Part shown: piece by piece, positions 24,352 through 36,010 of the stretch
Numbering within the stretch: the stretch's first letter is position 1
Layout of the letters: each line of letters starts with the position of its first letter
Notes under the pieces: model-generated
Database searches by the model: none
What the model saw: only the letters and a program-made list of their open reading frames with translations
Told to the model about the DNA's origin: nothing
Assembly: GCA_002633005.1 (NCBI GenBank)
Contig: NMRA01000594.1
Span: forward strand, 189,153 to 253,152
Source: Phoronis australis
Taxonomy: Eukaryota; Phoronida; Phoronidae
DNA length: 64,000 nucleotides
Direction: 5' to 3'
Program-made: the position numbers and the translations under genes

Positions 24352-25570
24352 ACCAAGTTTCCAGTTCGAAGGAAATTTTCCAGATTGTAGTATTTTGTTA
24401 TATAATGTTGTCAAAGGAGCTGTATTGGTTATGAGATTGGTACCGTCGTTTTTGTTTTCGTCAATATTGTCTAGTAGTTTTCGGACTTCAGATGGCGGGC
24501 TCGTATGTCAGAGAGATGTTCTAATGTCTTGTTTGGGAATTCGGGAAAGCTTGTTGTTGGTGCAACGTGACTCTTGGCGGTGACGTATTCTAAAAATAAC
24601 TTACTTTTTTCAGCTTTGGGTGACGCCTGAGTGTTGGATTCCTTTGAGTGGATGGTGGGGTATGAAGATCGCTTTACTTGTCCTCGAATTTTGTTTATTA
24701 TATCCCAATATTCCTTTGAATTTTTGGGGACATTGTTGATGTTGGAGATAATTTTCATCTTATTGTCTTGTTTCGTCTTTTTAATTATTTCTTCCACTCG
24801 CTTGCATTGTTCTTTGTAGCACTTAAAGGTGCACGGGCTATTTTGATTTTCTGAACGATTTGTACAGTTTGATTCTTTTATATATTTTAGTTTTGATGTT
24901 ATTGTTAAACCACGGGTTGTCCTTGTTTTTTATTGTTTTCATGGTTGATGGGATATTATTATTTAGTTTGTTGTAGAGTGACTGTGTGAATGTTGAGACT
25001 GCGTCATTTATGTTACTTTTGCTCACTATTTCAGTCCAGTTAAATGTGGTTATGTCAGTGCGCAGTTTGTCGATGTTAATGAGGTTGTAAATCCAGATCT
25101 CATTGATAACGTCTGGTTCTTTAGGTAAGCAGTTCAGTGTGAATGATGTTTCTATAACGTGGTGATCCGAATTACCAATGGGAGGCCTTACAGAAATGGA
25201 TTCAATTAATCCGAGAGTGTTAGTAATACATAAATCAAAGCAAGTATGTGAATACTCTTATAAACGTGTCGGTTCGTTTATTAGTTGTACACAGTCATTT
25301 GAGAGGAGAATCTCGAATAATTCGAGACCAGCTTGGTTGTCATTGTCTTCTGAGTACCAAGTATTATTTCTTGCGTTGAAATCTTCTTTGATAACAATTG
25401 TTTTATTAGTTCGTGAGAGTTCTTGCAGTTGTTCTGCAAAGGTCTTGATGAAATGTGCTTTCCTGTAAAGGGACGTCAGTGAGGGTGAGCGATAGAAAAA
25501 AAACATAATATACCTTCTTGTGGTTGACATAAAGTTCAACCCAACAGTTATTCATTGATTGTATAGTTTT
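24352..25570 (-). mobile_element. CR1/L2-like LINE fragment, endonuclease to start of RT
   Basis: Read on the minus strand from about 25570 down, broken frames give the end of an APE-type endonuclease. EDFNARNNTWYSEDNDNQAG is followed by LCITNTLGLIESI and the PPIGNSDHHVI box with an intact SDH. The usual connecting region follows (NPWFNNNIKTKIYKRIKLYK), then the first RT motif ending GKFPSNWKLG near 24360. The rest of RT is absent. The piece sits inside the satellite, between arrays 2 and 3. Assignment to CR1/L2 rather than another APE-type clade is inference. Confidence 0.75.
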
Positions 25571-25689
25571 AGTATCAATTGTTTCGTAATTTACGGAGTT
25601 GTGGCATTACATTGCATAGAAGTTGCATCCTTTGTGTGAAAGAGAGAGATGTCCCTGGTAACTACTAAGGACCAAGAGTAAAGAGTAAG

Positions 25690-27140
25690 AATATCAAAGC
25701 AAAACTGCACCTAATGAGCCCAAAGTTTGTTATCGAAATTTCTTTACCAATGAAAATTATTTACCCGATTATGTAAGATCTAGCTAAACATCACTTTTGC
25801 TCTTAATGACCTTTGACCTGGAAACTGGGTTCCCTTTATCCGATTTAAATTCCACGTAAATTTCGGGTGCATTTCTCAATTATCTGCTTGTTTTCGAAAT
25901 TAGGAGAGGCAATCAAAAAACCTGTAGAAGAAGAAGCAATTTGACGGATTGCACTCCTTGACCCACTTCAGGTCATTCCGGTGCATTTTGAGTCATCAAT
26001 GGACTGAGATTGGCAATTGGTTGAACCACGATAAATATGAACCATCTTCACAATGAATGGTGCAAGAGCGAGCTGAATTAAAGAGTCTTAAATTTAAAAG
26101 AAAACTGCATTTAATGACCCCATAGTTGCAACTAGTGACCCCAAAGCTTGTGACTGAATTGCCTTAATAAATGGTAATCATATGCATGATTATGAAACGT
26201 TAGCTCAAAAATCACTTTTGCACTTACTGACCTTTGACCCGGTAACTCCATTTCCTTAAAACGATAGAAATTCTAAGTAAAATTCGGAAGAAAGGTCTCT
26301 AGTACCTGCTTATTAACAAAATTCGAAGAGACTATCTAAAAAGCAGTAGAAGCAGAAGTAATTTGACGGAATGCACTTCTTGACCCATTTCGGGTTAATC
26401 CGGTGCATTTTGAGTCAAATCATGTGATCAGTAGAATTTGATCGGTTGAACCACCATGAATTTAAGTACAAGCTGATTGAAAAAGTTTTAATTTTAAAAG
26501 AAAAACTGCACTTAATGACCCCAAAGTTGCACCTATTGACCCCAAATTTTGTGACCGAACTTCCTTGATGAATGGTAATCATATTCATGATTGCAAAAGG
26601 TCTAGCTCAAAAATTACTTTTGCACTTAATGACTTTTGACCCGGAAACTCAGTTCCTTCATCCATTATGAAATGCAAGTAATTTTCGTATGCAGAACTCT
26701 ATTGTCTACTTGCCACCAAAATTCGAAAAGTCTATCTAAACACCTCTAGATGAAGAATAGTTTTGTAAAAATGCACTCCATGACCCGTTTCGGGTCAATC
26801 CTGTGCATTTTGGGTCAAAACATTATAATCAGAAAAACACAATGATGAATCTATGAACCACAGTGAGTATGAATGTTGTTAGCGGATCGAAGTAAAAGTA
26901 CTAATAATCTTAAAATGAAGGAATAATAATAATAAGAAGAAGAAGAATAAGAAGAATAAGATGATAAAATACGTAGAACAGTAAAACTCTGCGCTTGAAC
27001 GCGCAGAGTAATACGAAGAACAAGAATAAAATTGAAGAAAACCCAGGAACAACAGTACTCTGCGCTTGCACCCGCAGAGTAATAAAATTGAAGAAAACCC
27101 AGGAACAACAGTACTCTGCGCTTACACGCACAGAGTAATA
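25690..27140 (+). repeat. Satellite array 3, oldest-looking part
   Basis: Diverged monomers with CCGGTGCATTTTGAGTC boxes at about 25979, 26398 and 26800, so the period is about 410-420 bp. An exact DR1 box lies at 25807-25819 and a near one (TGACCTTTGACCC) at 26229. It ends in the hairpin minisatellite. Confidence 0.85.
26925..27140 (+). repeat. Hairpin minisatellite closing array 3
   Basis: Three hairpins of the ACTCTGCGC...GCGCAGAGT type start near 26987, 27057 and 27113, one with loop TTGAAC. They are preceded by an AATAAGAAGAAGAATAAG tract. A second unit type (GATAAAATACGTAGAACAGT) is mixed in, as in array 4. Confidence 0.88.
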
Positions 27141-27546
27141 ACAAACTTGTTTATTTGATCCTGGAGACTCCTTTTGTATGGACATGAAAATGCACAAGGT
27201 ACATTTTAACCAAACAAAGAAACTGTGTTCAAAAACAATTGAAAGCACATCATCACTTTCTTGCCAGGTTAGCCTTTTAATGTCGAACCTGATAAATGGG
27301 TTCATTTTGATAGATACATTAACATGTAAATCATGTTGGTGGAAATACACCAAAAAACAAACCGGGATGATAGCGGTGTCTACCTGGGACTAGGATATGA
27401 TCAATTAATCTTTAACTACACCTGACATTCACCAATACAATTAGGGTGAGTGATGGATGTAAAATTGATGGCACGTTAATCAGTTTACCTATACTGATGT
27501 TGAACCTAATCCTGTGAAGTAGTTTCCAAAATGAAAGTTTTGTTAC

Positions 27547-27743
27547 CTCGTCTCCATGAGAAAAGATGAAAAATAGCAACTGTTGGTGTCTTTTCTCTTT
27601 CAGCGTATTTTTCGTGTGTTGTACTATCTCTCGAATTCTCTCTAACGAACAATCACGATATCCTTCACCAGAGAGAACTTCATAGGGTCCAGTCAAAGTC
27701 TTCTCAAACAAATTCTTAACATTTTCTTCATCCATTTCAGAGC
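27547..27743 (-). CDS. Caspase exon with catalytic His (SHG)
   Basis: A 197-nt exon with an ATTTCAG acceptor above 27743 and a GAG|GTAACA donor below 27547. It reads two bases plus 65 codons. It starts SEMDEENVKNLFEKTL, the helix after the 'RxG' turn of the large subunit. Then come EVLSGEGYRDCSLERIREIV (strand, then helix) and LLFFIFSHGDE, the strand carrying the catalytic His in SHG. The order and spacing match the large subunit of ordinary caspases. The preceding exon must end with one base of an xGC codon. The exon at 49826-50132 fits that. Nothing between 27744 and 43605 does. Confidence 0.9.
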
Positions 27744-28877
27744 CTGAAATAAGACCGACACAACTCTTTAAATGTCTAGCATACTCCTAAATATGAAGTA
27801 GGGACTAGATGCAATTTTCACCATAGACGGTTTGTGCAGGCATAGATTATAGACAACAATTTCGCAACTCCGATATTTTCTTGCGTAGTATCATAGAGGT
27901 GGAGCCACTATCCTAAATTATATGTTTCAGTTTCCGGTTAGTGTACTGTGACGGGAAATTCTCGCATCGACTTTACTGTCCAGTACAACAAAAAAGTAAT
28001 ATCGGCATTGAAACGCTGTCCAAAGCCTTCCAATATAGTAGTACTGTTGATATTGTGAGTAGTTTTAGCAATGGTACAACCACCCGAAAACACAAGAGCT
28101 GACCATGATTAGCAGACTACGCTCTTGCCGGATATAAAACATCTTAATTTGGCCTGGTGTCGTTAGTGAATAACGACGTAACGGCTTGTGCCTTAGAGCA
28201 CAAATTTCGTCTATTGAAAATATACGGTGTTGGCGGTCCATCTGCTTTAGTCTTTTAGACGACTCATATGCGAAAACGTGCAGCAAGTAGTGATATGCAC
28301 CTAACGTGTACATACTAATATGCCACTTACACTACCATACCGACCACTCTATATTATAGGGTAATTCCGCAATAAACAGCGTGAAAATATCTCAAAATGT
28401 AATAAGAATTATCCAAAGTTTAATATCTCATGGTAGACTACCAATCGAAACTACCAACCTCACGGTAGTTTGTCCATGACTTTCACAGATTCGACTGGCA
28501 TTGGCAGTAAACGTGTATGTCCACGGTTTTGTCCACCAACCTTGAATACGTGTTCATACATGTATGTTGGTAGAGTAAAAACCTGAGCACGTATAAATTT
28601 ACGTATTGATATCATCACTTCATTTTCAAGTGCTTTCTTCATTATTTACTTAAGCTATATTTTCGTATTCATTTTGCACTTTTCGTATCCACTCCCTGTC
28701 TGCACAAAAATCAGGATATCAATATAAATTATAAAGATTTCGACTACTGCTTTGAGGGCACACCTGTGTGAACGAAGATTGACCAACCGAGACTATAATT
28801 TTGAGACTGGGTACACCAAAGACAATAGAGTCGAGCTTGCTAGTGCGGCTGAACCTATGTTAACACACATGTTTGTG
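27744..28877. other. No firm feature; upstream flank of the caspase His exon
   Basis: Intron sequence if the 50-kb exon is part of the gene. Minus-strand frames at 28065-28313 (82 codons) and 28460-28642 (60 codons) lack recognisable motifs and splice borders that would join the His exon. I looked here for the start of the caspase domain (RG followed by a hydrophobic strand and NN) and saw none. Confidence 0.5.
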
Positions 28878-28921
28878 TAGGCAATGACCATCGGGCCAAC
28901 AGAGGCGATGGTCATTGCCTA
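28878..28921. repeat. Perfect 16-bp inverted repeat
   Basis: Arms TAGGCAATGACCATCG (28878-28893) and its exact complement (28906-28921) enclose a 12-base loop. It stands about 140 bp before the first frame of the L1/Tx1-like LINE. It may be a structured 5' leader of that element or a separate tiny insertion. Confidence 0.8.
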
Positions 28922-29060
28922 ATGTTTGTGGGCTCCCTGCAAGACCTGTAAATGGAAGAGCAGAAACCTATGCACGTGCTGGTGGCGCTTCGAAACATGG
29001 CAGGTGTGTTTTAGAATTCAAGAACATAGCCTGCAAAAATATCAGCCCTAAAGCCTAACC

Positions 29061-29795
29061 ATGGAAGTGAACACATTTATTCAAGGCATGAAATCTACAC
29101 TCCAGGACTCGGATATAAAGGGACTGTTCATTGAAATGTTTGAACGTACTCTCAATGAAGCCTGTATTCACTTAACCGAGGGGTGCAGAGATATGCTACA
29201 GAAACAAAAGGACGAAATTGACAGCCTAAATAGAAAACTGAGCGCACTGGAGGAGCGTTTAGACGACAGCAATCAATATTCCAGACGAAACTGCCTGATA
29301 ATACATAGTGTAGAGGAAAATAATGGGGAGAACACTGAGGAGCTAGTCTTAAACATAGCCAAGAAGTTGGAATTTAACCTGTCTGTAACTGAATTAGACC
29401 GCACCCACAGGCTGGGTGCTTTTAACAGAGATGCCAGGGGTAAACCTAGACCTGTCGTTGCTAAGTTTACTAGTTATCGTAAGCGAACAATTTCTAAAGA
29501 AAAGATCGACACTTGCGGTTAAAGAGATGGATCAAGGGCGTGCCTCGGTGCGAAAAATATAAATCAACGAAAATCTCAAAAAGAGGAAAGCTGCTTTTTT
29601 GCAGAGACTCGCAGATTAGTGAAACAGGGACACATCAAGTCGCCATATATGAGAGATGGGAAGATCTTCATCAAGAAGATCAATGATTCTTATCAAGAAA
29701 TGATGCGAATGAAACAAGTAAACGAGTTTGTGGAAGGTCTTTGGAAGAGTCAGCGCCAGACGCCAACGCCGGAACGGATTTTAAACTGTGGGTAA
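29061..29795 (+). pseudogene. LINE ORF1 protein (L1 ORF1-like), frameshifted
   Basis: The frame opens with a good translation start (ACCATGG). Residues about 45-80 form a coiled coil (KQKDEIDSLNRKLSALEERL), followed by DSNQYSRRNCLIIHSV. That is the start of the RNA-recognition domain in L1-type ORF1 proteins. The LDRTHRLG and KPRPVVAKF motifs follow. A frameshift near 29515 stops the first frame after 153 codons. The C-terminal domain continues in another frame (ETRRLVKQGHIKSPYMRDGK) to a stop at 29793-29795. The protein would bind element RNA in the cytoplasm. Confidence 0.8.
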
Positions 29796-30596
29796 AATGA
29801 CGGCGTATGGTTATTTAATTTAGGTAGTCGTGCGGAATTGGGTTAATATTTTAGGCGGCGTTTAATTGTTTTGTATTAAATACGTTTGCGTAGAAATATC
29901 AGTGTTATCTTGTAATTTGATACTAATACTTTTACATGTATTTCATTTTAATCTGGTGTTTCAGTTTCTCTATTCAGCTATCTGCCTATCTGCTTATTTA
30001 ATTGCATTTTTTAAGTTTTAGTTCCAATTTGAATCTTTTCCTGGGCTAGTTATCGCTTGTAATTACGAGCTTTAAACTGATTTTTTTCTTTGTGCCAATG
30101 CTGAACATCTGGTACATGTAGTAACTAAATCAGGGTTGTAACCAATGGCTTGTGCTCTAATGCAGTGTTTTCATTCGGAGCGCGCTTCTATTGTTCTTCT
30201 ATTGTTCTTCTATTGTTCTTCCTTTGGATTGCCATTCCATGGGGTATACCTTTATAAATACAGTAACTAGTCAAATGCCCAGGGCTTTAGCATGCACAGG
30301 ATGACTGTCGATGCGGGCTGCCTTCTCAGATTCAGGGCTCCTGCCGTCTGCGGTATATGTTGTGGGCGCTGTTACAGCTCACTCATTTAGTGCTTGTTTT
30401 TTTTTCTTTGTTTTGATAGCTTTTTGACCATTGTGTTTCTTCTCTTATACGAGTTTTTATGTTCAACACTGTGCAAATATTCACTGGTAGCCTGTGCAGA
30501 AAAATTAATCAATCCACTTGAATACGTTAAATATTTAATGTCACTGAGAGCAGTACTTGAATTTAGTCGTAATCCACAAATTAAATTTCAACAAGA
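29796..30596. other. LINE inter-ORF region
   Basis: AT-rich spacer between the two LINE frames. It carries an 11-bp tandem (TTCTATTGTTC, three copies) at about 30186-30221. The 75-codon frame at 30394-30621 overlaps the start of ORF2 and has no support. Confidence 0.5.
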
Positions 30597-33500
30597 ATGG
30601 AAATTAAAACACTTTCTTTAAAGTGTCAGGGAGATTCCGGGAAAAGACTTGATGTTCTAAAGTACCTTAAAGATAAGTCATGCAATATTTATTGTCTTCA
30701 AGACACCCATTTTGTGAAGGCTTTGGAGGATCAAGTCCAATTACAGTGGAAATTTTCGCTATTTCAGTTCATTCAAGAGTAATGCAAGAATAGTTGCAAT
30801 AATGCTGAGTAATAATTTTGAACATCAAATACACGGTTGGAGAGGTGACAAAGTGGGAAATATATATTACTTGATATAACAATGGAGGGTGAGAGAATAA
30901 CGCTTGTAAGCTTGTATGGTCCAAACGAGGACAAACCTGACTTTTTTGAACCTTTTTAAAGAAATTGAGAAGTTGAGTAATGAAAAAATTATTGCATGTG
31001 GGGATATCAATCTTGTTTAAGACCAGTACAAAGACACGCGATACTATGAGCAACGCAATAATCCAAATGCCAGTGAGAAATTAGAAGAACAAATGCAAAT
31101 GTGGGACCTCGTAGATCCATTTCGGGAATTACTCCTGAATTCCAACCGTTATACATGGAAACGCAAAAATCCTTTAAAGCAGGCGAGACAAGACTTTCTT
31201 ACTTTCAGAAAATTTACTTCAATGTGTGTGTAAAATTAACATAATAAATAGTTACAGATCCGATCATTCAGGTGTCCTACTGAGTGTTAAATAAAAAACA
31301 TTAAGAGGGAGAGGCTTTTGGAAATTCAACAATTCCCTGTTGAATGACTTGGAATATACTAAAAAAATTAAAGAAAAAATTACTGAGCTAAAACTTCAGT
31401 ATGCTGTTCCAGTTTACAATTATCAAATGATCGATACGTTTCTAACATTGAAATTCAATTCGTAATTAATGACCAGTTGTTCTTAGACGTTCTGTTTATG
31501 GAAATCCGTAACACCACTATAGACTAATCAATAAGAAGAAAAAACATCAATTATGACCGTGTTTTAGAAGAAGCCAAATAGGCTGGAAAGCAAAGACAAC
31601 CTGACTGAAGGTGATCTAAGAACTTAAGAAGAAAAAAGACCAATTTACAAGAATTAAGAAGAGAAACTTTGAAGGGCTATGTTTTCCGATCAAGAGCAAA
31701 CTGGATTGAAAGTGGAGAACGCCCGATCAAGTATTTTTGCAACTTAGAATCAAGAATTTTTTTAGTAAATTGATATATACTATAGAAACAGAAGAAGGAG
31801 AAACTATTACGAATCAAAAGGAAATTTTATGCGAGACGATAAATTTTTATAAGAACTTAATATTCTTCGAGGTGTGAGAGCGAAGAAATGTTGAATAGTG
31901 TACTCGGACATTGTCGGTTCCCGGTACTTTCGGAGTTGGAGGGAATCCAACTAGAAAATGAAATTAATGTTGATGAATTCTTTGATGTTTTAAAAAATAC
32001 AAAAAATGAGAAAAGTCCAGGCTCTGATGGCTTTACGATGGACATTTTGGAGTTCTTTTGGGAAGAAATAAAATATTTTGTATTGCGGCACATTAAATGT
32101 AGTTTTGAAAAGGGACAAATATCCACAACTCAATTGACTGGGATTATTACATGTATTCCAAGACAAGACAAGCCGAAACAGTTTCTGAAAAACTGGCGAC
32201 CAATAACTTTACTGAATAGTGTATACAATCTGGCTTCGGGATGCTATGCAAACAGAATTAAAAGTTCTAGATAAACTGATTTCAAATACCCAAACTGGAT
32301 TTATTAAAGGAAGATTCATGGCTGAGGACACAAGACTAATTCATGATATTATGACGTATAGAGACAACTACAACATTCCAGGACTACTTTGTTGTTAAAT
32401 TTTGAGAAGGTTTTTGCTAGTGTTTCCTAGGACTTTACATTCAAAGTCCTGAATAATTTCAATTTCAAAGCCAATATCACTCGATATACCAGAACTTTTT
32501 ATAATAAACCAATATCCCGTGTCATACAAAATGGATTTCTGTCAGACAACTTTATACTAGAACGCCGATATCAACAAGGTGATTCTCTCTCCACTTGTAT
32601 TTTTATACTGTGTGCTGAAATTTTGTCCATATTGATTAAACATGATCCTGACGTGAAAGGTATTAAAATCGGCGACGAAGACTTCGTTATAACACAACAC
32701 AAAGATGACACAACTTTCACATTAGACGGAACTCCAAGATCCCTTGCAGCCATTATGAATAACCTAGAGTTCTCTGCAGGGATGTCGGGGCTGAAGATAA
32801 ACTATTCTAAGACAAAAGTAGTGTGAATTGGAGGTAGAAAATTCTCTCAAGAAAAGTTTCACCGCACGCGTTGGAAACTAAAATGGGGTGACGTTGATTT
32901 TAAGCTTCTGGGTATTGATTTCAGCGTGAACTTGGATACCGTGTCCAAAGAGAACTTTGATACAAAAATAGTGGAAATGAAGTGTCTGATTAATATATGG
33001 TCTCGTAGAAAGCTAACTATCTTTGAAAAGGTCACAGTATTAAAAACACTTGTGCTTCCAGCTTACTCAAATATTATTCAATTGTCAGTGCAATAAAAAA
33101 TACCTGAAAACTAAAAAAGATATATGGACCACTTGTACCTAAAAAATATTATTTTGACGAAAAAGCGGTGTCGGGATTCTTAACCCATTCTGTTCAAAAA
33201 TGACATAATACCTTCGGCTCAAAGAAATTCGAAGTATTGGGATTTTCGCCGTCACGGAAGATGTGGAACTTCTAATGCAAACTTCCATATGAAAGTACGA
33301 ATGACACCAGCTTACCTTTCATTCAGTTCCGCTTACTGCACAGAATTCTACCTACTAACTACTTTTTAAATAAGATTAGATACGTGGACTCAATTTTTGT
33401 CCTTTTTGTAAATGCTTTCCCCAAATTCTAGAACATTTTTTTCTTTGAATGTGAATATGTTAATTCTTTCCGGCACGGGGTACATGTACGTCTCTGGTTA

Positions 33501-33800
33501 ACGACTGCAGTGCAAGTAAATTTTGAAATAGACAAAACCACCATAATATTTGGTCTTCAAAACTAAAAAAATAAAATTTTGAATTGCTTTCTTTTACAAA
33601 CTAAAATTTTTATTTTTAAAATGAAATTTGCAAACGTCAAACCTAATTTAGGATGTCTCAACAAATTTTTGAATGAGTGTTTTAATGTTGAAGTTAGTGC
33701 TTCGTTAAACACACGGAAATTTTTATGATACAAAAAAAGAAGAAGATTGGAAAAGTGTTTTTGAAACATGAGGGGATCCAGAGAGTTGACCAGATGCCAG
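30597..33800 (+). pseudogene. LINE ORF2 (endonuclease and reverse transcriptase), degraded
   Basis: The start MEIKTLSLKCQGDSGKRLDV leads to NIYCLQDTHF, the second motif of an APE-type endonuclease. RT begins around 31970 with NEKSPGSDGFTMDILEFFW, then GIITCIPRQDKPKQFLKNW and RPITLLNSVYN. After a frameshift come TGFIKGRFMAEDTRL and QQGDSLSTCIFILCAEIL. The catalytic box reads HKDDTTF (about 32697-32717); the usual Ala is Lys, though both Asp remain. A TGA follows at 32824-32826, and similarity goes on as KLLGIDFSVNLDTVSKENF to about 33095. A C-terminal part lies near 33470-33750. The order is that of the L1/Tx1 group. It cannot be translated whole. Confidence 0.8.
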
Positions 33801-33950
33801 AACAGAAATTGAAGTGGAACCTTTTAACTTCGAAGTAACAATGAAATGCTTTCTCTTTATTTTTTGCACAGTTCTCTACGTTGTTGTGTTGTGTATATTT
33901 TTATATGTATCTGTCTTTTGTAATAAATATATTAATTGTGAAAAAAAAAC

Positions 33951-35059
33951 ATTTGCACAGATGACATTTTACTCAGGGACAGAAACAGATTCATTGAAGT
34001 AAAGTTGCTCCCACCTCCTTCTGCACAATTGGATCGGTAGACATACGTGTTTCGATGACTTTGTAAGTTTTGTTCTAAAATCCCCTCGACCCCAACACCC
34101 TTATACCCACGACCCCCTCGACAAACCACCCCCTCGACCCACGACCTACATTACCCAAGCCCGGCTTCGGCTCCGTCAAATTATCGATTCACCTTCGGCT
34201 TCGCTGGGTCTGGCTGGTATTAGGAACACTGTACAGCTGTGCAAACCGGCACGACCAGCAGCAGAAAATCCCCCGTTTCAAACGCACCAAAAACACGGCG
34301 TTCGCCATTACACAATCGAAACCGCAACACCGCACCTTTTGTGAGAGAAAGGGAAGACGGACCTCCGAGGCACCGAAAACACGCTTATGCCCCTTTCGTC
34401 TATAGCAGGACTGGAATGCCGGAGATGACCAAGAATCACGAATATTTTTTTCGGCTTCACGGATCAGAGTACACTAGGCCGGGGAAGTTGGCACGCGAGA
34501 TAGCACGCCTTCTTTCTGCACAAGGCCTGCTGTGCAGAGCCAGAGTTTACACTATTGAGTTCGTCTGCTGTAACAATGTCTCATGCAATAAAACTCAAAC
34601 TTCGAATTTATTACATCCACCTATAGGATGTGCACTGAAATAAGTGGGGGTACAGCCCCCCCCCCTCCAGCCCTTATAATGCGCTGCCCATGCAAGATCA
34701 TTTTTTTCATTAAAGACTTCTCTCACTGCATATTCTTAGTTTTTTAATTTTTCGGTTAGGTAATATGAAAATAAATATCGTAAAATCAAACTAAATCAGC
34801 ATTTTTATGCCAAACAGTCGCGAATTTATTTCGTTCTGAAGAAAAATTAGTAATTTCCAACTCTCCCAACAAATGATATAAGGGTTGGAACTCGTTTTGT
34901 GCTGCGGAACACAGCAGATAAGAAGACGGTGACAATTTTGAGCGACACCTGGACAACCATTATTAGTCCGGGAACCAAATGCTGATTTTAATCTAACCTG
35001 AGCTTGGTGGATATCCTAGGCATAGGTAATCATGATTTGAGAGGGTGAACTTTGGCAAC
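33951..35059. other. Unassigned stretch with C-rich tract and one open frame
   Basis: 34080-34145 is C-rich with repeated CCCCCTCGAC. 34239-34643 (+) is an open frame of 134 codons rich in Arg, Lys and His at its start, with TAPFVREREDGPPRHRKHAY and later ARLLSAQGLLCRARVY. I do not recognise it, and it could be a fragment of an unknown element or a chance frame. 34644-35059 shows nothing. Confidence 0.4.
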
Positions 35060-36010
35060 CCTTGAGTATTTTTTAATTATGCAAACTAAGGCCGTCGTTA
35101 TGCAATTTTCTTTTTTTACCTATAATTCCTTACTAAGCGCTGCAAGCAGATTATTTAGATGTTTTCATGCACCCATGTTTCAATTAGTGTACGTTTTGGG
35201 AGGTATGTAGTGAATGTACATAATTTATGCAAATTAAGACCGCTAATATTCGAAATATTTACTTGTTTTAATAGCTATGTTATCAATCATCACAAGTGAT
35301 TCATTATATTTGCACCAATGATCCTATGGTAAATTAGTTTAATGAAATCAGTTTGCATGTTGTTGCTTGATAAATTTGCATAAATCACGCAAACTAAGGC
35401 CACAGTTATTCAAAATTATACTTTTGCTCATAACGCCCTTACCAAGTACTGCAGACAGGTTACTTTAATGTTTTAACTTACGCTTCTATGGCCAGTGAAT
35501 TCAATGGAGCTCGTTTGTAGGTGTTTACATCGTGGATTTGCTTAATGCATGCAAAGTAAGTCTGTCATTTTGCAAATGTTTTACTTTTGCTTATAGCTGA
35601 AGTACCAGGCACTAAAGGTAAATAATTTTCACGTTTGTACCAATGTTGATGCGGTCATTTCATTTAATGAAATCAGTTTGCAAGTTGTTGCTTGATGAAT
35701 TTTCATAATTGATACAAAAAATGACACCAGTATTTCAAACATTGCTTCTAGCAATATTTTCCTTACAACAGTTACATGTAGATTATCGTCGAATATGTCT
35801 CATGTCTTCATGGTCAGCATGAATTTGCATATTAATTGATAAATTACACAAATTACAGCTGTAATATTCAACAGTCTACTTGTGGTTAGTACTGCTGCAT
35901 CAGACACCAGAGGTTAGTTATCAATATTTGCACCCATGTCTCTGTGTCAATAAATTAAAAGAAATCTGTTTGCAAGTTGTAGAATGATAAATTTGCAGAT
36001 TCTGCTTTTG
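35060..36010 (+). repeat. Old tandem repeat, about 160-bp period, six degenerate copies
   Basis: A GCAAACTAAGGCC-like box recurs at about 35082, 35228, 35388, 35550, 35711 and 35847. Between boxes lie ATGAAATCAGTTTGCA(A/T)GTTGTTGCTTGAT blocks (about 35341, 35667 and 35960) and TTTGCACC(A/C)ATG blocks. Divergence between copies is high, so the array is old. Confidence 0.75.

Larger units (their letters stand above)
19291..27546 (-). other. Caspase intron (8.3 kb), mostly repeats
   Basis: This lies between the His exon and the loop exon. It holds a tRNA-derived SINE, a Penelope-like fragment, satellite arrays 2 and 3 and a LINE fragment that splits them. The minisatellite end of array 3 stops only about 400 bp from the His exon donor. 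Stretches at 20381-20894 and 25571-25689 hold nothing I recognise. Confidence 0.8.
28930..33950 (+). mobile_element. L1/Tx1-like LINE, nearly full length but inactivated
   Basis: Two broken reading regions on the plus strand are followed by a poly(A) end. ORF1 encodes a coiled-coil RNA-binding protein. ORF2 holds endonuclease and reverse transcriptase. The 3' end has AATAAA at 33922-33927 and an A-run at 33941-33949. The 5' limit is set loosely, before ORF1. Stops and frameshifts are frequent. No target-site duplication was found. The element lies in the presumed long upstream intron of the caspase gene, antisense to it. Confidence 0.85.

Noticed and set aside
26910-27353. 147-codon minus frame next to the caspase His exon, looked at as small-subunit sequence (a DTAIIPV stretch)
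   Set aside because: It lacks SWR and GSWF motifs, runs into the minisatellite, and the true next exon is at 19203-19290 in phase.
34239-34643. 134-codon plus frame as a host gene
   Set aside because: No domain, no splice borders and repeat-like surroundings; left as unknown.
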